Part shown: positions 45,899 to 56,840 of the stretch, in pieces
Layout: each line of letters begins with the position of its first letter
Position numbering within the stretch: position 1 is the stretch's first letter
DNA from: Sphingobium sp. SYK-6
Lineage (GTDB): Bacteria > Pseudomonadota > Alphaproteobacteria > Sphingomonadales > Sphingomonadaceae
Direction of reading: 5' to 3'
Length of the DNA: 64,000 nt
NCBI RefSeq assembly: GCF_000283515.1
Contig: NC_015976.1
Coordinates: forward strand, 3,504,501 to 3,568,500
Notes under the pieces: generated by a model
Told to the model about the DNA's origin: nothing
The model's database searches: none
What the model saw: the letters and a program-made list of their open reading frames with translations, nothing else
Translations under genes and position numbers: made by a program

Positions 45899-47275
45899 AT
45901 GGCATTGAAGATCCCCGAGGCCCCCAAGGTGGGCATGGTATCGCTCGGCTGCCCTAAGGCGCTGGTCGATAGCGAACGCATCCTGACCAAGCTCAGGAGC
46001 GATGGTTATGCGCTGTCCCCCGACTATGCCGGGGCGGACGTCGTGCTGGTCAACACCTGCGGCTTCCTGGACAGCGCCAAGGAGGAAAGCCTCGAGGCGA
46101 TCGGCGAGGCCATTGCCGAGAACGGCCGCGTGATCGTCACCGGCTGCATGGGCAACGAGGCCGAGCTGATCCGCGCCCGCTTCCCCGATGTGCTCGCCGT
46201 GACCGGCGCCCATCAATATGAAGCCGTGGTCAGCGCCGTGCATGAAGCCGCGCCGCCCGTGCCCAACGCCTTCGTCGACCTGGTGCCGGAAGGCGGCCTG
46301 AAGCTCACGCCGCGCCACTACAGCTATCTGAAGATCAGCGAGGGCTGCAACCACAGCTGCGCCTTCTGCATCATCCCGGACCTGCGCGGAAAGCTCGCGA
46401 GCCGACGCATCGACGCGGTGCTGCGTGAAGCCGAAAAGCTCGTCTCGGCCGGCACGAAGGAACTGCTGGTCATCAGCCAGGACACCTCGGCCTATGGCGT
46501 CGACGTGCGGCACGAGGAACGGCTGTGGAAAGGCGAGAGCATCCGCACCCACATGACCGATCTCGCCCGCGCGCTCGGCGGCCTGCGCACGGCGGACGGG
46601 CAGGCGCCCTGGGTGCGGCTCCATTATGTCTATCCCTATCCGCATGTCGACGCCGTCATCCCGCTGATGGCCGAGGGCCTGCTGACACCTTATCTCGATA
46701 TCCCCTTCCAGCATGCCGCGCCCAATGTGCTGCGCGCCATGAAGCGCCCCGCCAACGAGGCCAGAGTGCTGGAGCGGCTGCAGAAATGGCGCAGCGTCTG
46801 CCCGGACATCGCGATCCGCTCGAGCTTCGTCGTCGGCTTCCCCGGCGAGACGGAAGCGGACTTCCAGTATCTTCTCGACTGGCTGGACGAAGCGCAGCTC
46901 GACCGTGTCGGCGCTTTCCGCTTCGAGCCGGTGGAAGGCGCGCAGGCCAATGCCCTGCCCGACCCCGTGCCCGAGGATGTGAAGGAGGAGCGCTACCAGC
47001 GCATCATGCGCAAATGCGCCGAGATCTCCGCCGCGAAGCTCGCCGCGAAGATCGGCCGGACCATGCCGGTCATCATCGATGAGGTGGGAGACCCGGACGA
47101 GGACGGCAGCGTCGGCGCGACCGGCCGCAGCCAGGCCGATGCACCGGAAATCGATGGCAGTGTCTTCCTGCGCGACGTCGATCCGGCTCTGGCGGCAGGC
47201 GACATCATCGAGGCGGTGATCGAGGATGCGGACGAACATGACCTGTTCGGCGCGCCTCTCGTCACCGGACGCTGA
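45899..47275 (+). CDS. rimO: Ribosomal protein S12 methylthiotransferase RimO
   Basis: Radical-SAM enzyme adding a methylthio group to an Asp of ribosomal protein S12. 458 residues: N-terminal UPF0004 domain with cluster Cys in [25 protein letters not shown] and VTGCMGNE; radical SAM motif [13 protein letters not shown] (CxxxCxxC); C-terminal TRAM domain (about 390-458). [11 protein letters not shown] separates RimO from MiaB. ATG 45899 gives [20 protein letters not shown]; the upstream extension is not part of the family. Confidence 0.95.
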   Translation: MALKIPEAPKVGMVSLGCPKALVDSERILTKLRSDGYALSPDYAGADVVLVNTCGFLDSAKEESLEAIGEAIAENGRVIVTGCMGNEAELIRARFPDVLAVTGAHQYEAVVSAVHEAAPPVPNAFVDLVPEGGLKLTPRHYSYLKISEGCNHSCAFCIIPDLRGKLASRRIDAVLREAEKLVSAGTKELLVISQDTSAYGVDVRHEERLWKGESIRTHMTDLARALGGLRTADGQAPWVRLHYVYPYPHVDAVIPLMAEGLLTPYLDIPFQHAAPNVLRAMKRPANEARVLERLQKWRSVCPDIAIRSSFVVGFPGETEADFQYLLDWLDEAQLDRVGAFRFEPVEGAQANALPDPVPEDVKEERYQRIMRKCAEISAAKLAAKIGRTMPVIIDEVGDPDEDGSVGATGRSQADAPEIDGSVFLRDVDPALAAGDIIEAVIEDADEHDLFGAPLVTGR

Positions 47276-47326
47276 GCCCCCTCACCCCGCTCGCGGACGC
47301 TTGGATCGATCGACCGCCGGACGCGC

Positions 47327-48151
47327 TCATGCGCCCGCGCCGAACGCGCTGCGCCACGCCGGCTTGACCGCCGCGCGCACGGCATCGTCGACCGGCAGGT
47401 CCAGCTGATAGATGCCCTCGGCATAAGGCCCGGCTTCATAAGGCAGGATGACGACGCGAATGGTGTCGAGCGTCCGCCCGCCCGCCGAAACCGGCAGGAT
47501 GACCTGCTTGGCCGGATCCACGCAGCGCGAGAATTCCGGAATCCCGTCCGATGCATTCGGATCGACCGGCGCGCCTCGCCGCTTCTCGCGCTCCGCATCG
47601 AGCGCGCTGCAGAAGCGCGCACGGATGGCGTTGACCAGCGCGGCGCTGTCGAACAGCGCATCCAGCGCCAGCCGGCGCCCACCGGCCTTGTCCCATAGGA
47701 GCGTGTTGACGAACGGCATGCCGTGCGCGCCGCCAGTGAAGGTGTAGCCTTCGCTCTGGAGGACCAGCAGGGCCGGCAGGTCGGCGGCGAGCTGCCAGTC
47801 CTGCGTGAGACTGTAGCCCCGATAGGGATAGCCGCCTTCCTTCGCCGAGGCCTGCTCCTTCCGACCGGCTTCCTCGGTTTCCTTGCGCAGCTTCTCGCCT
47901 TCCGCGCGCAGCGAGGCCGCGAGCGGCGCGATGGCGGCCGCCGCGCCGGGCCAGCTGTAGCGGAACTCGACCTGATCCTTCTCGAAAGCGATCGTCTCGC
48001 CATCCGGGGCGGGCGTCGCGGCGTTGGCAGCATTCGCGGGCGCCGCGCCATTCATGGCATTGTCGGCCAGGTTGCCGGCGCCGTCGCTCTTGCAGGCGCT
48101 TGCGGACAGCATGAGCGCGACGAGCAATGCCTTGCCAATGTTCGAAGTCAT
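47327..48151 (-). CDS. DUF4163/DUF3298-type lipoprotein
   Basis: 274 residues: lipobox (LMLSASACKSD), an Ala/Asn-rich linker, then a domain with YSLTQDWQLAADLPALLVLQSEGYTFTGGAHG, the GGAHG signature of DUF3298 (RsiV/PdaC-like), and ILPYEAGPYAEGIYQLDLPV near the end. Related proteins are envelope-anchored and in some bacteria bind lysozyme or deacetylate peptidoglycan; here the role is unknown. Converges with rimO. Confidence 0.83.
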   Translation of the reverse strand: MTSNIGKALLVALMLSASACKSDGAGNLADNAMNGAAPANAANAATPAPDGETIAFEKDQVEFRYSWPGAAAAIAPLAASLRAEGEKLRKETEEAGRKEQASAKEGGYPYRGYSLTQDWQLAADLPALLVLQSEGYTFTGGAHGMPFVNTLLWDKAGGRRLALDALFDSAALVNAIRARFCSALDAEREKRRGAPVDPNASDGIPEFSRCVDPAKQVILPVSAGGRTLDTIRVVILPYEAGPYAEGIYQLDLPVDDAVRAAVKPAWRSAFGAGA

Positions 48152-48237
48152 GACGATCTCTCTCCTTCAGGCCGATTGCTTTCCTAACGCATGCGGCGCT
48201 GCTTGCCGAGCGGGCAAGGGGAGATTATCGCGGTAAC

Positions 48238-49632
<1,395 letters not shown>

Positions 49633-49686
49633 CATCGCCGCCACCGGCCCTTGACCTGCCCGTCTCTTTTGGCGCAGGGGGCCCCG

Positions 49687-50592
49687 ATGCACGACACAGT
49701 GGCGGGGGTTTCCCCGGGATCATCGACGACACGCAGGCGCGTGAAGCTGGACGGCGTGTCCCGCCGCTATGACGCGCGCGTGAATGCCATACGCCCTGAC
49801 CTTGCCGACCTGGCGCTCGCCGAGCTGTATTTCGCGCCGCATTATGTGGCGCCGGTCGCGCGTGCCTGTGTCGTCCCCTCCGCCATGCTGCGCGGCAAGC
49901 CGGACGAGGCGGCAGGCGCGGTCTCGGAACTGCTGCACGGCGAGGCCTTCCATATGCTCGACGCGCGCGGCGAATGGGCCTGGGGCTATTGCGGGCACGA
50001 TCATTATGTAGGCTATCTCCCCCTCGCCGCGCTGGGCGAGCCGGTCGTCGCCACGCACGTCACGCGGGCGGCCACGCCGCTCTTCCTGTCGGCCGACATC
50101 AAGTCGCCGGTGCAGGCACTGCTCCCGGCAGGCGCGCGGCTCGCCGGCGCGGCCGAGGGCGATTTCCTCGCGACCGCCGGCGGCTATGCCCATCTGCGCC
50201 ATATCCGTGCGGTCGACGCGCCGGAAAGCGACTGGGTGGCGGTCGCCGAACGTCATCTGGGGGCGCCTTATGTCTGGGGCGGACGCGGCCATGGGCTGGA
50301 CTGTTCCGGCCTCGTGCAGACGGCGCTGGACGCCTGCGGCATTGCCGCGCCACGCGACACCGATCAGCAGGCACAGGTGCTGGGCACCGCGCTGGACGAC
50401 AATGCGCCGCTGCGACGAGGAGACATCGTTTTCTTCCCCGGCCATGTGGGGCTGATGATGGACGAGACTCGTCTCATCCATGCCAATGCCTTCTGGATGG
50501 CCGTGACGATCGAGCCGCTCGCCGATGTCGTGGCGCGGCTCTCGGACCAGCATGAGCAGCCGGTGACAGGCCGGCGCAGGATCAAGCCATGA
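49687..50592 (+). CDS. NlpC/P60 (C40) cell-wall hydrolase with SH3-like domains
   Basis: 301 residues. The N-terminal half holds SH3-like segments (LLHGEAFHMLDARGEWAWGY and a second around LPAGARLAGA). The C-terminal peptidase has Cys in GLDCSGLVQTALDACG and His in FPGHVGLMMDETRLIHAN. These enzymes cut gamma-D-Glu-diamino acid bonds in murein peptides. No signal peptide is evident, so it may recycle imported peptides, which fits its place right after an aminopeptidase. The stop overlaps the argC start (ATGA). Confidence 0.87.
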   Translation: MHDTVAGVSPGSSTTRRRVKLDGVSRRYDARVNAIRPDLADLALAELYFAPHYVAPVARACVVPSAMLRGKPDEAAGAVSELLHGEAFHMLDARGEWAWGYCGHDHYVGYLPLAALGEPVVATHVTRAATPLFLSADIKSPVQALLPAGARLAGAAEGDFLATAGGYAHLRHIRAVDAPESDWVAVAERHLGAPYVWGGRGHGLDCSGLVQTALDACGIAAPRDTDQQAQVLGTALDDNAPLRRGDIVFFPGHVGLMMDETRLIHANAFWMAVTIEPLADVVARLSDQHEQPVTGRRRIKP

Positions 50593-51518
50593 GCACGACG
50601 ATTTTCATTGACGGCGCGGCCGGCACCACGGGCATCCAGATCCGGGAGCGGCTCGCCGGGCGCAGCGAGTTCCACCTCATCACGCTCGACGAGGCCGCGC
50701 GCAAGGACGATGCCGCGCGCGCCGGCGCGATCAACGAGGCAGACATCGTGATCCTCTGCCTGCCGGACGATGCCGCGCGTCAGTCCGTGGCGATGATCGC
50801 GAACGATCGCACGCGGGTCATCGATGCCTCGACCGCGCATCGCGTCGCGCCGGACTGGGTCTATGGCCTGCCGGAGATCGCCGGGCGTGACGCAGTGGCC
50901 GACGCGCGCTTCGTCAGCAATCCCGGCTGCTATTCCACCGGCTTCATCGCACTGGTCGCGCCGCTCGTGGCGGCAGGCCTGATCCCGGCCGGCGCCCGCC
51001 TCGCCTGCAATGCCGTCTCCGGCTATTCCGGCGGCGGCAAGTCGATGATCGCGGAGTATGAGGGGCCGGACGGGCCGCCCAGCGCCTGGCGCACTTATGC
51101 GCTGACGCTGGCGCACAAGCATGTGCCGGAGATGCAGGCGCGCTGCCGGCTGCTGCACCGGCCGATCTTCGTGCCGGCCGTCGTGCCGCTCTATTCCGGC
51201 ATGATCGTGGAAGTGCCGCTGCACGCCGAGATGCTGGCCAACGGCACGGGCGCGGCGACCCTGCGCGAGGCGCTGTCGGCCCATTATGCCGGATCGGCCG
51301 TCGTCTCCGTCGACCAGGGCTATCAGCCCGCCACGCTCCCGGTCGAGCTGCTGAAAGACAGCGACGCCATGCGCCTGTTCGTCTTCTCCGATGCGGCGAG
51401 CGAGCAGATCCGCCTTGTCGCGGCGCTCGACAATCTCGGCAAGGGCGCGTCCGGCGCGGCGGTGCAGAACCTGAACCTGATGGCGGGCCTGCCGGAAACG
51501 ACCGGGCTTCGCCTCTGA
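50589..51518 (+). CDS. argC: N-acetyl-gamma-glutamyl-phosphate reductase (class 2)
   Basis: Third step of arginine biosynthesis, NADPH-dependent. 309 residues: cofactor loop IDGAAGTTGIQIRERL, catalytic Cys in SNPGCYSTGFIAL, the SGYSGGGKSMI block and HVPEM. The length and GAAGTTG loop place it in the shorter class 2 ArgC. Start overlaps the preceding peptidase gene by 4 bases; that link of a murein peptidase with arginine synthesis is positional only. Confidence 0.94.
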   Translation: MSTTIFIDGAAGTTGIQIRERLAGRSEFHLITLDEAARKDDAARAGAINEADIVILCLPDDAARQSVAMIANDRTRVIDASTAHRVAPDWVYGLPEIAGRDAVADARFVSNPGCYSTGFIALVAPLVAAGLIPAGARLACNAVSGYSGGGKSMIAEYEGPDGPPSAWRTYALTLAHKHVPEMQARCRLLHRPIFVPAVVPLYSGMIVEVPLHAEMLANGTGAATLREALSAHYAGSAVVSVDQGYQPATLPVELLKDSDAMRLFVFSDAASEQIRLVAALDNLGKGASGAAVQNLNLMAGLPETTGLRL

Positions 51519-51590
51519 GCGCCTGTTGCGAATTCGCCGCGGCTTCCTATTTCGGGAGCATCAGATGACATCGCGAAAGGACGGATCCCA

Positions 51591-52121
51591 ATGAGCGCGA
51601 CAGCAACGCTGGCGGGCGGCTGCTTCTGGTGCACCGAAGCTGTCTACCAGAGCCTGGCCGGCGTCGAGGCGGTGGAAAGCGGCTATATCGGCGGCACCAA
51701 GCCCAACCCGACTTATGAAGAGGTCTGCACCGGGCAGACCGGCCATGCCGAGGCGATCCGGATCACTTATGATCCCGCCACGATCAGCTATGGCGACCTG
51801 CTCGACATCTTCTTCGCCACCCATGACCCGACGACGCTCAACCGGCAGGGCAATGACGTGGGCACCCAGTATCGCTCGGCGATCTTTCCGCATGACGCGG
51901 CGCAGGAGGCGGAAGCCCGCGCCGCGATCGAGCGCGCACAGCCCGACTGGCCGAACCCGATCGTGACGACCATCGAGCCGCTGGCGACATGGTATCCGGC
52001 GGAGGATTATCACCAGCAATATTGGGACCGGGTCGGCAGCCGCAATCCTTATTGCATGGCGGTAATTCCGCCCAAGCTGCAGAAACTGCGCAAGGGGTTC
52101 GCAACGCGCCTGCGAGACTGA
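51591..52121 (+). CDS. msrA: Peptide-methionine (S)-S-oxide reductase
   Basis: Repairs methionine-S-sulfoxide in proteins. 176 residues with the catalytic [12 protein letters not shown] (Cys11) near the N-terminus, [25 protein letters not shown] and the YHQQYW block. Start follows AAAGGACGG. It sits 72 bases after argC and ahead of a small lipoprotein gene. An MsrB partner is not in view; MsrC at 8.8 kb handles free R-sulfoxide. Confidence 0.96.
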   Translation: MSATATLAGGCFWCTEAVYQSLAGVEAVESGYIGGTKPNPTYEEVCTGQTGHAEAIRITYDPATISYGDLLDIFFATHDPTTLNRQGNDVGTQYRSAIFPHDAAQEAEARAAIERAQPDWPNPIVTTIEPLATWYPAEDYHQQYWDRVGSRNPYCMAVIPPKLQKLRKGFATRLRD

Positions 52122-52222
52122 CCGGCCTTCGCCGGGCCCTGTCCTTCCGGCCTGCAGTGACATAGAAGGACGTGGGCCCGGTTTTCGCCCGGACGGCGGG
52201 ACGTGGCTCCAGGAGACCGACA

Positions 52223-52459
52223 ATGCGCTTTTCCAGCCGCGCCACGCTCTGCGCCCTTCTCGTGATCGCTCTGCCCGCGCTGCCCGGCTGCGTCGCGAAA
52301 ACAGCCTATACCGTTGCCACAGCGCCCGTGAAGGCAACGGCGCAGGCCGCTGACTGGGCGACCGTGAGCCGCGAAGAGGCCGATCGCAACCTCGGCCGCG
52401 ACCTGCGCCGGAAATGCAAGGAACGCTACGACGCCTTCTACTGCCGCGACGCCGACTGA
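52223..52459 (+). CDS. Small lipoprotein, NF012211-like unknown
   Basis: 78 residues with a lipobox (LPALPGCVAKTAY) followed by an amphipathic stretch (TVATAPVKATAQAADWATVS) and a charged tail with two Cys (RRKCKERYDAFYCRDAD) likely forming a disulphide. An AGGAGACCGACA ribosome site supports the ATG. The family name is unknown to me; the TAYTVATAPVKAT pattern recurs in small alphaproteobacterial lipoproteins. Function unknown. Confidence 0.72.
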   Translation: MRFSSRATLCALLVIALPALPGCVAKTAYTVATAPVKATAQAADWATVSREEADRNLGRDLRRKCKERYDAFYCRDAD

Positions 52460-52482
52460 GGAGTCAGCGCCGCGAAGCAGGT

Positions 52483-54483
52483 TCAGCGGGGCGCCGAGCG
52501 AATATCGCGGACGACAGAGGCCGGATCGCGCGGGTCATGCGACGTGGCCACGGCCATGCCCGGCTGGACTAGCGGGGTCCGGGCGTGGCGTGGGACATAA
52601 CGCGGGCGGTCACTTGCCTTGCGCGGCTGCGCTTCCCGGATCGCGATGGCTGCCATCAGCGGCGCGCAAAAGAAGCGGACGGACAGGCTGAACAGGCCCA
52701 GGAAGCCCAGCAGGGCAACTCCACCACCCACGAAACCGGAGGCGAACAGGAAGCCAAGGGCCAGCACCATGCAGACCGATCCGGCGATCGTCTCCGGCAT
52801 GGTCGCCGCGAAGGGCGATTCCTGCCCGGCAGCCAGACCCGCGAACTTGGGCGTCCGCCGCCAAGCCAACGGCCGCTTCGAGAGGCCGGCCACGCCAGCC
52901 AGCAGCGTCACATAAGTGAGCGAGGCACGGGCGATCTCGCCCCGGATCATGTCCTCCACATTATTGCAGCCGGAGAGCCGGTAGCGATGCATGGTGCGCA
53001 GCCACCAGGTTACGCCGCCCAGGAGGAGGAGCAGGCCCGCGACGTGCGGCACGGCAACGGGAGTCATCGCGCCAGTCGCCAGCGACACGATCATCCCAAG
53101 CACGCCGAAGATGGTGAAGGCGATGCCGGCAAAGGTCTGTAGCGGGGAAATGCAGCGCATGACCTCCAGCAGCTTCGTCCAGCCCGGCAGCGGCGGCGCG
53201 AATGGGGCGGGCAGGAACAGGCGCCAGTGGCGACGCAACTGCTGAACCGGGCCGGCGGTCCACCGGAAGCGCTGCTTCTTGTAGTCGTCGAACGTATCGG
53301 GGATGAGGCCGTGCCCGAATGTCTCGCCGAAATAGAAGCCGCGATAGCCCACCGCGCGCAACCGGACGGAAACCTCCGAATCCTCGGTCAGGCACCATTC
53401 CGCCCATCCGCCCGCCTTGCGGAGCGCCTCGGTCCGCAGCAGGCACATCGTGCCGATGGTGAAGGCCCCGCCATATTCGTTGATGCCGGGATAATCGACC
53501 TTGTTGGTCGGCATATATTCCCAGTGGCAGGCGGTCAGATAGCTGTTGCCCTCATAATCGCGATAATCGTGCGGCGTCTGGATATAGCCGAGCGAGGGAT
53601 CGTCAAAGAACGGCACGAGGCGCGAGAGGAAATCGTTGCGGGCAAGGTAATCGGCATCGATCACGCCGATGAGCTCGGCGTCCGGCGCCATCTCACCCAG
53701 GAGGAAGTTCAGCGCACCCGCCTTCGCGCCTTCGAGCGGCGCGACATGGAAGAAGCGGAAGCGCTCGACGCCCAGCCGCCGGTTCAGCACCGCGCAATGC
53801 GCTTCCAGCGGGCGCCAGAGCTGCTCATCGGCGGTATTGTTGTCGCAGACCAGGACTTCATAATCGTCATAGTCCAGCGCGGCCAGGCGGTTCATCGTCT
53901 CCATGACCACTTCCGGCGGCTCCGCATAGCAGGGCAGCTGCAGCGAGACCTTGAAGCGCGCGCGCGGGCGCGGCTCGTCCATCGGCGAAAAGGGCAGGCT
54001 CCAGCGCTCATGCGTGAGCACCGCCTCCCGCGCGAAATTCGCGATCTGGCCGAGGACGAACAGCAGGCCGGCAAATCCCAGCGCAACGAACGCCGCGACC
54101 GTCAGCGGCCCGGGGAAATCCGCCTCGAGGATGAACAGCACCGCCCAGAGGCTCCCTACCACCCAGCCGGCAGCCACGCTCGTGAGCCAGAGAATGCCCG
54201 GCATGCTGAGCTGGTCGACCAGATAGCGCACCACGGCCGCCCCGCCCAGGCAAAGCAGGAAAACGGGGAAGACGGCCAGGAAAGCCCCTGTGGTCAGCGT
54301 CGTGGCGAGCAACGCGCCGATGCAGGCACCGACCAGCTCATAGCCTTCCGCCGAGACCGGACGGGACAGATTGTGGGGAGAGGAGACCGCCCGCAAGGTG
54401 AGCAATGCGGAGAAGAGGGCGAGAAACGCAACAAAGACCAGTGAGGAATCAAGCTCCGCTCGAGATAGCGCGATCAATGCCAC
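52483..54483 (-). CDS. Membrane-bound family 2 glycosyltransferase
   Basis: About 666 residues: four to five N-terminal membrane helices, a GT-A domain with VSLQLPCYAEPPEVVMETMNRL, VCDNNTADEQ, the metal-binding GVIDADYLA, WCLTEDSEVSVRL (TED) and the processive signature KKQRFRWTAGP (QxxRW), then four more helices. This is a cellulose/hyaluronan-synthase-like processive enzyme with a role in exopolysaccharide or beta-glucan synthesis. GTG 54483 (VALIALSRAELDSSL) is preferred, behind AAAAGGAA; the frame runs further upstream without support. No PilZ domain or BcsB partner adjacent. Confidence 0.87.
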   Translation of the reverse strand: MALIALSRAELDSSLVFVAFLALFSALLTLRAVSSPHNLSRPVSAEGYELVGACIGALLATTLTTGAFLAVFPVFLLCLGGAAVVRYLVDQLSMPGILWLTSVAAGWVVGSLWAVLFILEADFPGPLTVAAFVALGFAGLLFVLGQIANFAREAVLTHERWSLPFSPMDEPRPRARFKVSLQLPCYAEPPEVVMETMNRLAALDYDDYEVLVCDNNTADEQLWRPLEAHCAVLNRRLGVERFRFFHVAPLEGAKAGALNFLLGEMAPDAELIGVIDADYLARNDFLSRLVPFFDDPSLGYIQTPHDYRDYEGNSYLTACHWEYMPTNKVDYPGINEYGGAFTIGTMCLLRTEALRKAGGWAEWCLTEDSEVSVRLRAVGYRGFYFGETFGHGLIPDTFDDYKKQRFRWTAGPVQQLRRHWRLFLPAPFAPPLPGWTKLLEVMRCISPLQTFAGIAFTIFGVLGMIVSLATGAMTPVAVPHVAGLLLLLGGVTWWLRTMHRYRLSGCNNVEDMIRGEIARASLTYVTLLAGVAGLSKRPLAWRRTPKFAGLAAGQESPFAATMPETIAGSVCMVLALGFLFASGFVGGGVALLGFLGLFSLSVRFFCAPLMAAIAIREAQPRKASDRPRYVPRHARTPLVQPGMAVATSHDPRDPASVVRDIRSAPR

Positions 54484-54729
54484 TTCCTTTTCTTCTTTGC
54501 CTCGCTTGCCCTTGGCGGGCTTGAACGAGACACGACCCGGGACGGGCTGTACAGGGCAGCGCGATATCACGAAGTGTCAAGCGACAAACCGTGCGTCTGC
54601 AGCCGCCGCCTGAAGAAAGGCGCCAACCGCGAAACGGTTGCATTTTGGGCGCCGAAGCCTCTTTTCCTGCGTCAACCCGTGGCACCGATGCGGCGAGAGC
54701 GCGTCACAAGGGGGCTAGATACCGCGCGG

Positions 54730-55686
54730 TCAGGCAGCGGCGCGGCGCAGCCTGTCATTGATGGCAAGGCCGATGCCGCGATGCGGAACCGGCGCGACCG
54801 TTATCGCCGGAAAGCCACTGGCATCCGCTTCATGCAATGCAGCGAAGAGATTGGCGGCCGCTTCCACCAGATCGCCCGATGCGCTCAGGTTGCGCTGGCT
54901 CGGGCCCGGGCCGAAGCCGATATGGAACTGACCTTCGACAGGGTGCGGGCAATCGAGCCGGAGCGGCTTGGATGGCGCATAATGGCTCTCGAGCTGCCCC
55001 GGCGCCGTGATCGGCCCGCCATGGCCAGGCGAGACGACCGGCAGGCCGGAGGCCTCTCCCAGCGCCTCGATCGTCACCGGACCGGGTCGCAGCAGCACGA
55101 CCGCGTCCTCGCGCGGCTGCACGATGGTGGATTCAAGCCCCTCGCTGGTCGGCCCCGCGTCGAGGATCAGCGGGATTCGCCCGTCGAGGCTGGCAAGCAC
55201 ATGGCTAGCGCGCGTGGGGCTGATCGCGCCGGATCGATTGGCCGAAGGCGCCGCGAGCGGAACCCCCGCGGCGGCGATGAGCGCGCGCATGGCCGGGTGG
55301 GACGGCAGGCGCACGGCGAGCGTGGGGAGACCGGCGCTGGCCAGCGTGGCAACGGGGCAATCGGGGCGGCGCGGCAGCACCATGGTCAGCGCGCCCGGCC
55401 AGAACGCCGCGGCCAGCGCCTCGGCGACGGGCGGGAAAGTGACCAGTTGCTGCGCCATCGCGATGTCGCTCACATGCACGATCAGCGGATTGAAGGCCGG
55501 CCGTCCCTTGGCGGCATAGATGCGCGCGACGGCCATCTCGTTCGTGGCATCGGCAGCGAGGCCATAGACCGTCTCGGTCGGCACGGCGACCGGCTCGCCC
55601 GCGCGGATCAGCGCCGCCGCCTCGGCAAGCCCGGCGCTGTCATAAGCGCGAATCTGGGTCGTGATAGAACGGGCGCGAAGCGGCAT
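54730..55686 (-). CDS. L-threonylcarbamoyladenylate synthase (Sua5 type)
   Basis: Makes threonylcarbamoyl-AMP for t6A37 tRNA modification. 318 residues: YrdC domain with VPTETVYGLAADATN, KGRPAFNPLIVHV, PGALTMVLPRR and PLAAPSANRSGAISPT, followed by the C-terminal Sua5 domain (about residues 205-318). The two-domain length distinguishes it from the short TsaC form. A 245-base gap without genes precedes it on the right of the glycosyltransferase. Confidence 0.93.
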   Translation of the reverse strand: MPLRARSITTQIRAYDSAGLAEAAALIRAGEPVAVPTETVYGLAADATNEMAVARIYAAKGRPAFNPLIVHVSDIAMAQQLVTFPPVAEALAAAFWPGALTMVLPRRPDCPVATLASAGLPTLAVRLPSHPAMRALIAAAGVPLAAPSANRSGAISPTRASHVLASLDGRIPLILDAGPTSEGLESTIVQPREDAVVLLRPGPVTIEALGEASGLPVVSPGHGGPITAPGQLESHYAPSKPLRLDCPHPVEGQFHIGFGPGPSQRNLSASGDLVEAAANLFAALHEADASGFPAITVAPVPHRGIGLAINDRLRRAAA

Positions 55687-55761
55687 CGTGCGGCTATAGC
55701 GGCGCTTCGTGACAGTATGAAGCCGGCAATAGCGGCTTTGCCCGAGCCCGGGCTTGCCCTA

Positions 55762-55903
55762 GGGCTGATCGACATTCAGATGATGGCGTGACGAAAATGG
55801 TGGTTTTTCGGGACCCGGCGCGCAGCGTACTCAAAGTACGTGAGCACCGGAAGACCGGGAAAGCGCCATTTGCAGGCCGCTAGCGCTGAATGTCGATTAG
55901 ACC
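55762..55903. repeat. GGGCTGATCGAYATTCA inverted-end element, copy B
   Basis: GGGCTGATCGACATTCAG (55762-55779) is answered by CTGAATGTCGATTAGACC (55886-55903). The interior carries smaller inverted pairs (GTACTCAAAGTAC; CCGGC...). Same ends as 20436-20531; it lies between divergent genes and may hold their promoters. Confidence 0.75.
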
Positions 55904-55915
55904 TAGAGAGCGCGC

Positions 55916-56767
55916 ATGACAGAGGTTTTTTCCCAGGACGCGCTCACCCGCATCGCGGCGGCACTGGAGCGGATGGCGCCACCCCCTGCCACGTCGGCTG
56001 ATCTGGAGGCGCATGCCGCCTATCGGTGGGACGGCAAGGCGATCACGCCGGTGCTCCATTTCCAGCCGGTGGACTATGCCCTGCTCACCGGCATCGATGC
56101 GCAAAAGCAGGCTTGCCTGGAGAACAGCCGCCGCCTCGCCCTGGGCCATGCCGCTCATGACATCCTGCTCTGGGGCGCGCGCGGCACCGGCAAATCGGCC
56201 ACTGTCGCGGCCTGCGTGGGGCAAGTACAGAAGGAAGGCCTGCCGCTCGCGCTGGTGGAAGTCGCGACAGACGATCTGCGCAGCCTCGCGACGCTCTTCT
56301 CGCTGCTGAGCGGCACGCGCCGGCCGATCATCCTCTATATCGACGATCTCGGCTTCGATGGCGATTTCGGCGCGGACGCGCGGGCCCTGCGCTCGCTGTT
56401 GCAGGGCGGCGCGAGCGCGCGGGGCAGCAATGTCCGCCTCTACGCCACCTCGAACCGCCGGCATATCGTGCCGCGCTCGATGTCGGAGCAGGACGATCCG
56501 ATCAACCTGCGGGACGTGGTGGACGACCGGCTGGCGCTGGCCGATCGCTTCGGCCTTTCGCTCGGCTTCCATGCCCTCGACCAGGAGGCCTATCTCGCCA
56601 TCGTGACGCGCTATGCCGCGCGCCACGGGCTGGACTTCGAGCCGGCCGCCGCGATCCAGTGGGCCACGCAGCGCGGCAATCGCTCGGGCCGCGTCGCCTG
56701 GCAATATGTGGTCGAGCTGGCAGGCCGCGCGGGCCGGAACCTCGACGCACCGGACATCGGCGACTGA
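55916..56767 (+). CDS. DUF815-type P-loop ATPase
   Basis: 283 residues. Walker A LLWGARGTGKSATV (about residues 85-98), Walker B PIILYIDDLGFDG, a sensor segment VRLYATSNRRHIVPRSMSEQDD, and an arginine-rich C-terminal lid. These features define the DUF815 family of AAA-like proteins, conserved in proteobacteria without known function. Cytoplasmic. Its start lies 12 bases after a dispersed repeat, which may supply or disturb the promoter. Confidence 0.87.
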   Translation: MTEVFSQDALTRIAAALERMAPPPATSADLEAHAAYRWDGKAITPVLHFQPVDYALLTGIDAQKQACLENSRRLALGHAAHDILLWGARGTGKSATVAACVGQVQKEGLPLALVEVATDDLRSLATLFSLLSGTRRPIILYIDDLGFDGDFGADARALRSLLQGGASARGSNVRLYATSNRRHIVPRSMSEQDDPINLRDVVDDRLALADRFGLSLGFHALDQEAYLAIVTRYAARHGLDFEPAAAIQWATQRGNRSGRVAWQYVVELAGRAGRNLDAPDIGD

Positions 56768-56840
56768 ACCCGCCGCGCGGGTCCGCAGGCCTGCATGCGC
56801 TTCCTCGGCGGCAGCGCATTCGCGCGACCGCTGCCTGTCT

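Noticed and set aside
45881..47239. Minus-strand frame of 452 codons
   Set aside because: Antisense of rimO; His/Arg/Ala/Gly-rich shadow translation.
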